Origin: Porticoccaceae bacterium
GTDB taxonomy: Bacteria > Pseudomonadota > Gammaproteobacteria > Pseudomonadales > Porticoccaceae
Reading direction: 5' to 3'
DNA length: 50,207 bases
Assembly (NCBI GenBank): GCA_029248755.1
Contig: JAQWIR010000002.1
Location: forward strand, 1-50,207
Every line of letters begins with the position of its first letter. The stretch's first letter is position 1. Under the pieces are notes generated by a model. That model saw nothing but the letters and a program-made list of their open reading frames with translations. It was not told the DNA's origin and ran no database searches. Shown piece by piece: positions 25,234 to 33,830 of this stretch. The position numbers and the translations under genes are program-made.

Positions 25234-26721
25234 ATGCGCACTCAAACGCTTTTACTCTATCTAGGCCTTCTGATTGCGGGGGGAATATTCCCTCTATCCT
25301 TGGCGCCATTTTCCTGTTGGCCTGTTGCCATTATCAGTATGGCAGCACTTTTTTTAAGCCTTCCTCAGCAATCTGCTACAGAAGCTTTTAAACGCTCAGT
25401 ATTCTTTGGCCTAGGAATGTTTGGCACAGGGGTAAGCTGGGTTTTTGTCAGTATGTATTTTTTTGGCGATATTTCATTTTTATTGGCCCTGATGGGGACA
25501 TTTTTGTTCTGCTTTTTTAATGCGGTAGTTTTTGCAGTCCCTTTTTCACTTTGTGCCCTTATTCCTCAGAGAAATAATCTATGGCTTTTGGCGCTTCCAG
25601 CAATTTGGGTGCTCAGCGAATGGACTAGAAGCTGGTTATTAACGGGCTTTCCATGGCTTTATGCCGGCTACAGTCACACTGACACATGGCTGAGTGGATG
25701 GGCGCCTATTGGTGGTGTTTTTTTACTGAGCTATTTTACCGCCCTTGCAGCAACGGTTCTGGCTCATAGCCGATTACAACAAAAATTGCGCGACCATTTG
25801 TTAGGTTACACCTTAATTGCCACGATTTTTTTAAGCGGCCTAGCACTGCAAACTGTCAACTGGACTGAGCCCGCAGAACAATCAATCTCAGTGGCCTTGA
25901 TTCAACCTAACGTCAGCCAAAGTGATAAATGGTCTCCCGGGATGCGCAGTGAAATTTTACGGGATCTTACCGCTCAGACGAACCCATACTGGGGCACTGA
26001 GATTATTATTTGGCCTGAGGGTGCAATACCTATTATATACACTCAAGTCAGCCATTTTTTAGAGAACTTACACCTTCAAGCACTGTCAGAAAAAACAGCT
26101 TTAATCACTGGTTTACCTACAAACACAAAACCCGAAGGCCCTTACTATAATTCGATGCTGGTATTGGGCGAAGGCCATGGTATTTACAATAAAACCCGAT
26201 TGGTACCCTTTGGCGAATATGTGCCCTTTGAGACTTTAATTCGGGGACTCAATAATTTCTTTGATTTACCGATGTCATCGTTTTCGTTAGGTAATGAAGA
26301 ACAAAAACCACTAATGGCCGCAGGCGTTAATATTTCAACCGCAATCTGTTATGAGATTGCTTACCCAGATCTGGTTGCCAGAAACACTCGTAATACAAAT
26401 ATATTATTAACTGTTAGTAACGACGCCTGGTTTGGAGACTCTGTAGCACCCGCCCAGCATATGCAGATGGCAAGAATGCGAGCTATTGAGAATGCCAAGC
26501 CTGTTATGCGCGGTACTAACAATGGAATAACTGCCTTGGTCGATCATCGAGGGAGAATTACAGATAAATTAGATCAATTTACTGCAGGGGTTTTAACTGG
26601 AAAAATCAGCCCTCATACTGGGCATACGCCATTCTCTAGGCTTACAAGCTGGCCTGTAGTAATTATTAGTCTATTAATTATATCAATGCTTGGATTAATG
26701 CGATTGCGCACAAAATTTTAG
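25234..26721 (+). CDS. lnt: Apolipoprotein N-acyltransferase Lnt
   Basis: Adds the third acyl chain to the N-terminal cysteine of lipoproteins at the periplasmic face of the inner membrane. The 495-residue protein has about six N-terminal membrane helices (GLLIAGGIFPLSL onward) and a C-terminal nitrilase-like domain. The predicted catalytic triad is E262 in WPEGAIP, K320 in YNKTRLVPFGEY and C372 in AICYEIAYPD. A final membrane helix closes the protein (about 472-490). It ends the conserved miaB-lnt run. Its stop codon is embedded in the Shine-Dalgarno sequence of the next gene. Confidence 0.96.
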   Translation: MRTQTLLLYLGLLIAGGIFPLSLAPFSCWPVAIISMAALFLSLPQQSATEAFKRSVFFGLGMFGTGVSWVFVSMYFFGDISFLLALMGTFLFCFFNAVVFAVPFSLCALIPQRNNLWLLALPAIWVLSEWTRSWLLTGFPWLYAGYSHTDTWLSGWAPIGGVFLLSYFTALAATVLAHSRLQQKLRDHLLGYTLIATIFLSGLALQTVNWTEPAEQSISVALIQPNVSQSDKWSPGMRSEILRDLTAQTNPYWGTEIIIWPEGAIPIIYTQVSHFLENLHLQALSEKTALITGLPTNTKPEGPYYNSMLVLGEGHGIYNKTRLVPFGEYVPFETLIRGLNNFFDLPMSSFSLGNEEQKPLMAAGVNISTAICYEIAYPDLVARNTRNTNILLTVSNDAWFGDSVAPAQHMQMARMRAIENAKPVMRGTNNGITALVDHRGRITDKLDQFTAGVLTGKISPHTGHTPFSRLTSWPVVIISLLIISMLGLMRLRTKF

Positions 26722-26730
26722 GAGACATCA

Positions 26731-27267
26731 ATGAAAATTATCACTCAAAGTATCGCAACACTGGCCCTTCTCTTTTCCGGCGCATGCCTTTCCCTTGAAG
26801 TTGGAGACACCGCCCCAGATTTTTCTTTGCAGGCATCCGATGGAAAGACCTATAGCTTAGAACAGTTCAAAGGAAAACAGGCTATTGTAATAGCTTGGTA
26901 TCCGCGGGCCTTCACCTCAGGTTGCACGATCGAGTGTAAGTCATTGGCTGAGAATAGCGCCCTTCTGAAACAATTTGATGTTTCTTACTTCATGGCTAGT
27001 GTCGATCCACTTGAGAAAAATATCGCCTTTGCCGAATCCACCAAAGCTGACTTTCCATTGTTAAGTGATCCGTCAAAGAAGGTGGCGAAAGCATACGATG
27101 TGTTAACGCTTAATCTTTTTTCAAAAAGACATACTATTTACATCAGCAAGGACGGCAAAATTTTGATGGTTGACCAGAATATCAATGCAGCAACCTCTGC
27201 TGAGGATATGATGGCCAACTTTGAAAAACTGGGCATCCCTAAAATTGCACCTTCTTCAGCCGGCTAA
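26731..27267 (+). CDS. Exported BCP/PrxQ-type peroxiredoxin
   Basis: A thiol peroxidase of 178 residues with an AhpC/TSA fold (VGDTAPDFSLQASDGKTYSL; YPRAFTSGCTIECKSL). The peroxidatic Cys is C65; C69 is placed as a resolving Cys, 4 residues away rather than the 5 of E. coli Bcp. The first about 18 residues (MKIITQSIATLALLFSGA) form a hydrophobic signal sequence, so it is probably periplasmic. SGAC lacks the hydrophobic residue at -3 expected of a lipoprotein. A strong AGGAGA overlaps the lnt stop, so expression is coupled to lnt. The physiological role, probably defence against peroxides at the envelope, is inferred. Confidence 0.88.
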   Translation: MKIITQSIATLALLFSGACLSLEVGDTAPDFSLQASDGKTYSLEQFKGKQAIVIAWYPRAFTSGCTIECKSLAENSALLKQFDVSYFMASVDPLEKNIAFAESTKADFPLLSDPSKKVAKAYDVLTLNLFSKRHTIYISKDGKILMVDQNINAATSAEDMMANFEKLGIPKIAPSSAG

Positions 27268-27328
27268 AATATAGACGTTAAAATCATATCACTTTACTTA
27301 ATCGCTGTTAGAGCGACGAAGCTTGGCC

Positions 27329-27334
27329 TATAAT
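27329..27334 (+). promoter_or_regulatory. -10 box upstream of leuS
   Basis: A consensus TATAAT lies 38 bases before the leuS ATG in the 105-base gap. I do not see a good -35 box at 16-18 bases. It may be the leuS-lptE-holA promoter. Confidence 0.4.
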
Positions 27335-27372
27335 TCGCCACTGAAAATTAATTTTTTAAAACAGTGAGCCCA

Positions 27373-29970
27373 ATGACCCAAGAACAACAATATGATCCGG
27401 CCTTAGTCGAGCAACAGGCACAGACGTTTTGGTCTGAAAATAAAACGTTTGAAGTCGATGAAGATCCCGATAAAGAAAAGTTTTACTGTCTTGCTATGTT
27501 CCCTTATCCAAGCGGTAAGCTTCATATGGGGCATGTTCGCAACTATACGATCACTGATGTTATTGCTCGCTATCAAAAAATGCAGGGTAAAAATGTTCTT
27601 CATCCTATGGGTTGGGACGCCTTCGGTCTTCCCGCTGAAAATGCAGCTATCCAAAATAAAACGGCTCCCGCCAAATGGACCCGCGAAAATATAGATTATA
27701 TGAAGACCCAGCTTAAATCGCTGGGCTTTGGTATCGACTGGTCTAGAGAGCTCGCAACCTGCCAGCCAGATTACTACAAGTGGGAGCAATGGTTCTTCAC
27801 GCGACTGTATGAAAAAGGCTTGGTCTATAAAAAAACTAGCGCAGTAAACTGGTGCCCACATGATGAGACTGTTTTAGCCAATGAACAAGTTATTGATAGC
27901 GGTTGCTGGCGCTGTGGAACTATAGTTGAGCGCAAAGAAATACCACAGTGGTTTATTCGAATTACCGACTATGCAGATCAATTACTTGATGACTTAGATC
28001 AACTTGAGCACTGGCCTGAGCAAGTAAAAACCATGCAGCGTAACTGGATTGGTAAAAGTCGCGGTATCAATATGAGCTTCCGATTACACGAAGCCATTGA
28101 TAAACATCATAGTTTTGACGTCTATACCACTAGACCCGATACGCTAATGGGGGTTACCTATCTTAGCTTAGCCCCGCAACACCCCATTGCATTAGAACTT
28201 GCAAAATCCAATCCAAAGTTGGCTAAATTCATTGAAAATTGCCAATCACAGCAAGTTTCAGAAGCTGAAATGGCGACTATTGAAAAAGCGGGTATGGCAA
28301 TTGGAATCGAGGCTATACATCCCCTTACCGGTGAAGATATCCCTGTTTGGGTCGGCAATTATGTCTTGATGGATTATGGGTCTGGCGCAGTTATGGCGGT
28401 CCCTGCTCATGATCAGCGGGATTATGAATTTGCCCAAAAATATCAACTACCCATTAAGCAGGTTATTAAGCCTGCTGATGGTCAAGATTGTGACCTTAGC
28501 CAACAAGCCTTTACTAGCAAAGGACAATTGATTAACTCAGGAGAGTTTGACGGTCTTGATTTTAATGCCGCGTTCGACGCGATAGCAACAGCACTCAATG
28601 AAAAAAATCTTGGATCCGCAACTACTAACTTTAGGTTGCGAGACTGGGGTGTTAGCCGTCAGCGTTATTGGGGCTCGCCTATTCCAATGTTTAATCTTGG
28701 GGATGGTGCTGACATTCCAGTTCCTCTTGAAAAATTACCGGTTCTTTTGCCTGAAGATGTCGAAATGGATGGTATTCAGTCGCCGATTAAAGCCGATCCT
28801 GAGTGGCGCAAAGCGCAATTAAATGGTCAACCGGTCGAGCATGAAACCGACACCTTTGATACGTTTATGGAATCGTCTTGGTACTATGCTCGCTTTACCT
28901 GTCCCGATGAAAAAGAATCTATGTTAAATCCTGATCGGGCTAATTACTGGCTTCCGGTTGATCAATATGTGGGTGGAATCGAACACGCTATTTTGCACCT
29001 TCTTTATTCTCGATTTTTTCACAAACTTTTAAGGGACGAGGGTTTTGTAAATAGTGATGAGCCTTTTAAGCGTTTGCTTTGTCAGGGCATGGTATTAGCG
29101 GAATCTTTTTATTCCGAAAAAGAAGGCCGTAAAGTATGGCTAGCGCCATCAGATGTTGATGTTGAAAGGGATAATAAAGGTCGAACCATCAAAGCTATAG
29201 ACCGCAACACTGGAGAGGAAGTCCAAAGTGGTGGCACTATAAAAATGTCTAAGTCTAAAAATAATGGCATCGACCCTCAGTCCGCCATTGAAAAACATGG
29301 CGCTGACACGGTTAGATTATTCACTATGTTTGCTGCGCCCCCAGAGCAAACTTTAGAGTGGAGCGATGATGGCGTTTCTGGTGCCCATAGATTTTTGCGT
29401 CGCTTATGGCTTGCGGTTTTAGCGCATTGTGATTTAGGTGAAATACCAAAGCTCGAACCTAAAAATCTAAATGATGCGCAAAAAGATCTGCGCCGAAAGA
29501 CTCACCAAACCATTGAAAAAGTCAGTGATGACTTTGGTCGTCGCTATACTTTTAATACAGCAATTGCAGCTGTTATGGAGCTTTTAAACGATATTTCTCA
29601 GCTCTCAAACAAGGACCCTCAAAGTACTGCGGTAAAGCATGAGGCACTGACTTCTGCTATCTTATTGCTGGCGCCTATTGTTCCTCATATCTGTCACAGC
29701 CTGTGGCAAAAGATGGGCCATAAAAATAGTATTGCTGAAGCGGCATGGCCTGAAGTTGATTCATCGGCCTTAGTTCAAAGCTCAATTGATTTAGTGGTTC
29801 AAGTGAACGGCAAGGTGCGAGGGAAAATTCAGGTTGCAGTGGATGAGTCAAAAGAAACCATCGAACAACTTGCGCTTAATGAGCCTAATGTGCAACGCTT
29901 TATTGAAGGCAATACCGTAAGAAAAGTTATTGTGGTTCCTGGAAGATTGGTTAATATTGTAGCCAACTAA
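27373..29970 (+). CDS. leuS: Leucyl-tRNA synthetase
   Basis: Class I aminoacyl-tRNA synthetase that charges tRNA-Leu. It shows the HIGH-type motif in [16 protein letters not shown], the zinc-site region with CWRCGT, an editing domain with [14 protein letters not shown], a GSPIPMF catalytic segment and [13 protein letters not shown] (KMSKS). The C-terminal anticodon-binding part ends [18 protein letters not shown] 27373 ([10 protein letters not shown]) was preferred over the in-frame GTG 27364, because homologues begin here and AGTGAG serves as a plausible ribosome binding site. It heads leuS-lptE-holA, a common order. Confidence 0.97.
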   Translation: MTQEQQYDPALVEQQAQTFWSENKTFEVDEDPDKEKFYCLAMFPYPSGKLHMGHVRNYTITDVIARYQKMQGKNVLHPMGWDAFGLPAENAAIQNKTAPAKWTRENIDYMKTQLKSLGFGIDWSRELATCQPDYYKWEQWFFTRLYEKGLVYKKTSAVNWCPHDETVLANEQVIDSGCWRCGTIVERKEIPQWFIRITDYADQLLDDLDQLEHWPEQVKTMQRNWIGKSRGINMSFRLHEAIDKHHSFDVYTTRPDTLMGVTYLSLAPQHPIALELAKSNPKLAKFIENCQSQQVSEAEMATIEKAGMAIGIEAIHPLTGEDIPVWVGNYVLMDYGSGAVMAVPAHDQRDYEFAQKYQLPIKQVIKPADGQDCDLSQQAFTSKGQLINSGEFDGLDFNAAFDAIATALNEKNLGSATTNFRLRDWGVSRQRYWGSPIPMFNLGDGADIPVPLEKLPVLLPEDVEMDGIQSPIKADPEWRKAQLNGQPVEHETDTFDTFMESSWYYARFTCPDEKESMLNPDRANYWLPVDQYVGGIEHAILHLLYSRFFHKLLRDEGFVNSDEPFKRLLCQGMVLAESFYSEKEGRKVWLAPSDVDVERDNKGRTIKAIDRNTGEEVQSGGTIKMSKSKNNGIDPQSAIEKHGADTVRLFTMFAAPPEQTLEWSDDGVSGAHRFLRRLWLAVLAHCDLGEIPKLEPKNLNDAQKDLRRKTHQTIEKVSDDFGRRYTFNTAIAAVMELLNDISQLSNKDPQSTAVKHEALTSAILLLAPIVPHICHSLWQKMGHKNSIAEAAWPEVDSSALVQSSIDLVVQVNGKVRGKIQVAVDESKETIEQLALNEPNVQRFIEGNTVRKVIVVPGRLVNIVAN

Positions 29971-30000
29971 TAAAAATTACATAAAGTGAAGGTTTAAGTA

Positions 30001-30516
30001 ATGCCAAAAAAATGGGGACTAGTAAGTTTAGCCTGGGTATTTCTAACCCTGAGTGCCTGCGGCTGGCAATTGCAGGGTAATCCACTCATTGCCAATCAGT
30101 TTGGTACTATTTATATCAGCTCTCCAGACACGCAATCGTCTATTATCATTGAGCTAAAACGTGCTTTAAAAGCCAATAATATTGAGATTGTTGGTGCTGC
30201 TAGTAATGCTGATTATCAAATTAAAATTTTAGATAATCGTCAATCCCGTCGAATTAGCGCACTCAATCCAAGTGCGCGAGCAGCTCAATATCAAATATAT
30301 CAAGCTGTTGAATATATGGTTTTTAATGCTCGAGGAACCCCCGTTGTTCCGCGCACTACTGCTTTAGCAGAAAGCACTTATAACTTTAAAGAAATAGATG
30401 TCTTAGCCTCAGAAAATGAGGAAAGACTTTTACAAAATACTTTACGCTTAGAAATTGTTAGGCAAATTGTGCGTCGCTTAGGCGAGATATCTGACAAGAA
30501 AAAAGGCACTGAGTGA
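30001..30516 (+). CDS. lptE: LPS-assembly lipoprotein LptE
   Basis: Outer-membrane lipoprotein that plugs and supports LptD. The 171-residue protein has a type II signal ending in the lipobox LSAC (Cys20) followed by GWQLQGN, typical of the family. The body has the LptE fold pattern IELKRALKANNIEIV and the AQYQIYQAVEYMVFNARG segment. The gene lies between leuS and holA in the usual gammaproteobacterial order and overlaps holA by 4 bases. Its partner lptD is 3 kb further on. Confidence 0.92.
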   Translation: MPKKWGLVSLAWVFLTLSACGWQLQGNPLIANQFGTIYISSPDTQSSIIIELKRALKANNIEIVGAASNADYQIKILDNRQSRRISALNPSARAAQYQIYQAVEYMVFNARGTPVVPRTTALAESTYNFKEIDVLASENEERLLQNTLRLEIVRQIVRRLGEISDKKKGTE

Positions 30517-31574
30517 AAATAAAACCTGATCAGCTGAAATCTTATTTGCAAAAAAGCTTGCAGACCAAACAGCTATCACCCATTTTTATTATCAGCGGTG
30601 ATGAACCTCTTTTATCTCAAGAAGCGGCAGATGCTGTTCGAAGTACTGCGCGCCAACTAGAATTCACTGAAAGAGAAACATTTGATATAGATGCTAGATT
30701 TGATTGGAATTTGGTTTTCAACGAAACTAACGCACTTTCATTGTTTTGCGATAAAAAAATTTTAGAATTACGTATTACTAATGGCAAGCCTGGCGATAAG
30801 GGCAGTAAGGCCCTTTGTGAGCTGTGTGAAAATCTCAATGACAGTAATTTGATACTCGTTATTTTACCCAAATTAGATAAAGGCGCTTATCAGAGTAAAT
30901 GGATGAAAACCCTTGAATCTAAAGGTGTTCATATTCAGGTATGGCCGGTTACTCCAGAACAACTTCCAAGATGGATTAATCAACGCCTTGTGCAGTGTGG
31001 CATTGACGCCAGTCAAGGCGCAGTGGATATTCTTGCTGATCGAGTTGAGGGTAACCTTTTAGCAGCTATGCAAGAAATCAATAAGCTCAAACTACTATCC
31101 TTAGAAGGTAAAGTGGATGCCGATATTATGTCCACAGTTGTCGCAGATAGTGCCCGATATAATCTATTTTCTTTTGTCGATAAAGTATTAGACGGGGACG
31201 CTCAGTCTGCTGCAAAAGCGCTCCGAGGGCTTGAAAATGAGGGCACTGAACCACTGGCTCTGCTGTGGGCAATTACAAGAGAGCTACGAACTCTAAATAA
31301 AGCCAGTCATCAAATTTTACTGGGCAACTCAAAGGATAAAGCCTTAAAAAGTGCTGGAGTTTGGGATAAGCGCATCCCAATTTTCAGAAAAGCGCTAAGT
31401 CGACTCTCTCCTGCTCACTTACGCATGCTTATGCATCAAGCAGGTGCAATTGATCGCGGCGTAAAAGGATTGCGTCAGGCTGATATCTGGGATGAGCTAA
31501 CCACACTTGTGCTTTCTTTTGCTGGCAGCCAAACCCTTCACCCAAAAAACATTAAAACTCTACTACAGCAGTAA
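30513..31574 (+). CDS. holA: DNA polymerase III delta subunit HolA
   Basis: The delta subunit opens the sliding clamp within the clamp loader. The 353-residue protein has the N-terminal domain (PIFIISGDEPLLSQEAADAV), the NSNLILVILPKLDKG-like Walker-B-equivalent region, and the delta-specific C-terminal helices (LEGNLLAAMQEINKLKLL; QADIWDELTTLVLSFAG). The start is GTG within the lptE end (GAGTGA), implying coupling. Its stop codon directly abuts the stop of the convergent VanZ-like gene, with no spacer. In E. coli nadD follows, but not here. Confidence 0.95.
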   Translation: MKIKPDQLKSYLQKSLQTKQLSPIFIISGDEPLLSQEAADAVRSTARQLEFTERETFDIDARFDWNLVFNETNALSLFCDKKILELRITNGKPGDKGSKALCELCENLNDSNLILVILPKLDKGAYQSKWMKTLESKGVHIQVWPVTPEQLPRWINQRLVQCGIDASQGAVDILADRVEGNLLAAMQEINKLKLLSLEGKVDADIMSTVVADSARYNLFSFVDKVLDGDAQSAAKALRGLENEGTEPLALLWAITRELRTLNKASHQILLGNSKDKALKSAGVWDKRIPIFRKALSRLSPAHLRMLMHQAGAIDRGVKGLRQADIWDELTTLVLSFAGSQTLHPKNIKTLLQQ

Positions 31575-31919
31575 TTAAAAATTCCGCCTGAGCATATGTA
31601 AAAAAGCGGCTACTAGAATGCCTATAATATTGGCTAACAAATCCATCCAATCCGCTTGGCGATAACCAGTATAAGACTGTGCTATTTCAATCAAGCCGCT
31701 AAAAGCAGCCAATAAGATAGCTAACTTCCATAATTTTTGCTGTTGCTCATAAGCACCCAGCAATAACCAAAATAGTACTGCATAAGCGAGTAGATGATGG
31801 AGTTTGTCTTGCCAGTCAAAAATATGCTGAATAGGCTCTAAAGTCACTACTGAGAATAAGCCTACTACCACAAGTAGGCACCAAAAAGTCGCTCTATAAG
31901 CTGTTATTAAAATCATCAT
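31575..31919 (-). CDS. VanZ-like family membrane protein
   Basis: A small polytopic inner-membrane protein of 114 residues with four hydrophobic segments (about 8-27, 41-58, 63-82, 90-110). The family pattern is visible: DWQDKLHHLLAYAVLFWLLL and GLIEIAQSYTGYRQADWMDLLANIIGILVA. VanZ relatives are broadly envelope-linked, but no biochemical activity can be assigned. It shares its orientation with murU and amgK, 22 bases downstream of murU, so it may be in the same operon. The start may be either of two adjacent Met codons. Confidence 0.85.
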   Translation of the reverse strand: MMILITAYRATFWCLLVVVGLFSVVTLEPIQHIFDWQDKLHHLLAYAVLFWLLLGAYEQQQKLWKLAILLAAFSGLIEIAQSYTGYRQADWMDLLANIIGILVAAFLHMLRRNF

Positions 31920-31941
31920 CTATCCTATTTTGATCGGCTTA

Positions 31942-32625
31942 TTAATTCTTTAGTAATTTGTTTAGACGTTTATATCGTTCGACAGTTCCAACATCACACC
32001 ACTGACCTCGATAAACTGATCCGGATACTGCCTGAGCATTAATTGCCGGTCGCAACACATCTCTAAGAGGAAAACATTGTTGTTTAGTTTGATTCTTAAC
32101 ATAGTCTTGTATTAATTTTGGCCTGATTAAGCTTAAGCCACTAAAGGTATATTTTATCTGGGGATGATAACTCACTAAATTATCTGCAAGCCCAAAATCA
32201 CCCTCAGAATTATGCTCTGGGTTTTCAACCAATAATAACCAAGCAGCTTGATCATTACTCAGCTGATAATTTACAACTGAAGAAAATTTAAAATCCGTCC
32301 ATATATCCCCATTGATCAACAAAAAAGGTTGATCTCCCAGCAATGGTAGGGCTTTTTTGATACCACCCCCCGTCTCTAAGGGCTCGCGCTCTCTCGACCA
32401 TGTAATATTGATCCCATACTCTGAACCATTACCAAAGTAGTCCTCTATTTGCTCTGCCAGCCATGATGTATTAATAATAACATCTGTTATCTCATTGGCC
32501 GCAAGATGCTCAATATGGTGCTGCAAAAGCGGCTTACCGCCTACAGACAATAAAGGCTTAGGTGTTTTATTGGTTAAAGGCTGTAATCTTTTTCCATAGC
32601 CCGCGGCTAAAATCATAGCTTTCAT
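31942..32625 (-). CDS. murU: N-acetylmuramate-1-phosphate uridylyltransferase MurU
   Basis: A nucleotidyltransferase of 227 residues that makes UDP-MurNAc from MurNAc-1-phosphate in muropeptide recycling. Its Rossmann-like N-terminus has the signature ILAAGYGKRLQPLTNKTPKPLL (AAG-x-G-x-RLxPLT...PKPL), followed by ETGGGIKKAL and LLINGDIWTD (metal-binding Asp). It is translationally coupled to amgK by a one-base overlap. That pairing favours MurU over related sugar nucleotidyltransferases. The pathway bypasses de novo UDP-MurNAc synthesis and is present in Pseudomonas-like bacteria but not E. coli. Confidence 0.92.
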   Translation of the reverse strand: MKAMILAAGYGKRLQPLTNKTPKPLLSVGGKPLLQHHIEHLAANEITDVIINTSWLAEQIEDYFGNGSEYGINITWSREREPLETGGGIKKALPLLGDQPFLLINGDIWTDFKFSSVVNYQLSNDQAAWLLLVENPEHNSEGDFGLADNLVSYHPQIKYTFSGLSLIRPKLIQDYVKNQTKQQCFPLRDVLRPAINAQAVSGSVYRGQWCDVGTVERYKRLNKLLKN

Positions 32626-33683
32626 TATTGATCCTCAAGAGTGCCAGAGTACCAAGACATAGGAGCGAGTAAAGGCAAAATTTTATGCCTAAACCACTGA
32701 TTAAATTGTCTCGCCTGGGGGTACTTATCTGAGGCCTCTAGGCAATAATGAACCACAAGGGGAATATCATTTAAATAACTATTTTTAGCGTCTCTAAGTG
32801 CCAATCTAGAGAATATTCCCAAAACTTTTATGTGCCGCTGCAAGCCCATTAAATCAAACCATTGAAGAAATTGCTTATCATCCACATGGGTTAATAAATT
32901 AGTCTTCACTAGGTGCTGTTTGTATTTCAAGGCTCGCTCTATAACCCAGTTTTCGGGCCGACGAACATAACAGTCCTTTAGCAGTGAAACCAAGTCATAA
33001 GTAATACCGCCGAGCATTGCATCCTGAAAATCTATAACGCCAAGCTGTTCTTGCTCTAAAATCATTAAGTTGCGCGAGTGATAATCAGCATGAATCAAAA
33101 CCTGAGGCTGAGATTTAGAGCTGCTTATCAGACATTTAAAGAATTGGTCTAGCATGTTTTTTTCGTCAGAACTCAGTTGATAACCAAGCAAGCCATTTAA
33201 AAACCATTGCTCAAATAAGGCTAATTCCTCACCCATCTTAAACTCATTATGCAAAGGAATACATGGTGCTTTATCTGTTGTTTTCTGAATTTTAAGTAAT
33301 TCTTTTTCCGCTTTGTCATACAGTGCTTCAGGGTTATCTTTTTCAAGCTGCTGACCGAATAATGTAAAACCAAAATCCTCAACTAACATATACCCATCAG
33401 CGTAATTTACCGCATGGATTTTTGGCGTCATAAGCCCTTGAGCCTGAAGAAACAATGAAAGTTTTACATATTCTGAATTTTTTTCTTTTTCAGGGGGAGA
33501 ATTAACAGCAATAAGGCTAGGCTCGGTGTTCACCCGAAAATAACGGCGAAATCCTGCATCACCTGCAAGTGGAGTGAGTTGCATTGAACCTGAAACCGCC
33601 GCATATATCGGCAGAGCACGCTCTATCCAGTTAGAAAAAACCTGCTGATCTTGCATAGGAATATTTATATTTTGGGAATGCAT
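32625..33683 (-). CDS. amgK: N-acetylmuramate / N-acetylglucosamine kinase AmgK
   Basis: An aminoglycoside-phosphotransferase-fold sugar kinase, which phosphorylates MurNAc and GlcNAc at the anomeric position. It has the N-terminal DAGFRRYFRVN loop, the catalytic HADYHSRNLMI motif (Brenner motif HxDxxxxN) and VIDFQDAMLG. It precedes and is coupled to murU. Start: ATG 33683 is the longest frame, but a perfect TATAAT lies only 4 bases upstream. The real start may therefore be Met10 at 33656 (MQDQQVF), which matches AmgK N-termini of other bacteria better. Confidence 0.9.
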   Translation of the reverse strand: MHSQNINIPMQDQQVFSNWIERALPIYAAVSGSMQLTPLAGDAGFRRYFRVNTEPSLIAVNSPPEKEKNSEYVKLSLFLQAQGLMTPKIHAVNYADGYMLVEDFGFTLFGQQLEKDNPEALYDKAEKELLKIQKTTDKAPCIPLHNEFKMGEELALFEQWFLNGLLGYQLSSDEKNMLDQFFKCLISSSKSQPQVLIHADYHSRNLMILEQEQLGVIDFQDAMLGGITYDLVSLLKDCYVRRPENWVIERALKYKQHLVKTNLLTHVDDKQFLQWFDLMGLQRHIKVLGIFSRLALRDAKNSYLNDIPLVVHYCLEASDKYPQARQFNQWFRHKILPLLAPMSWYSGTLEDQ

Positions 33684-33687
33684 CCCT

Positions 33688-33718
33688 ATTATAGCCTCAA
33701 CAACCTATTAGCTTTCAA
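33688..33718 (-). promoter_or_regulatory. Promoter of amgK-murU
   Basis: On the minus strand, TATAAT (33688-33693) is preceded by TTGAAA (33713-33718) with a 19-base spacer, longer than ideal. Transcription would begin at about 33681-33682, inside the first ATG of amgK. Either the mRNA is leaderless or translation starts at the next Met. Confidence 0.5.
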
Positions 33719-33830
33719 GTAATGAGAAATAAAAGCTTTAACCAGATTTGCTTTAATTCACATAGAATCGTCAATTCCATGCCTATTTCAGTTAGAATAT
33801 TAGGTTCTAGAATTAGTAACGAGAATTATT

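Noticed and set aside
33760-33830. Sigma-E type promoter upstream of lptD
   Set aside because: No GGAACTT / TCTGA-like boxes at suitable spacing were seen; only poor sigma70-like matches exist.
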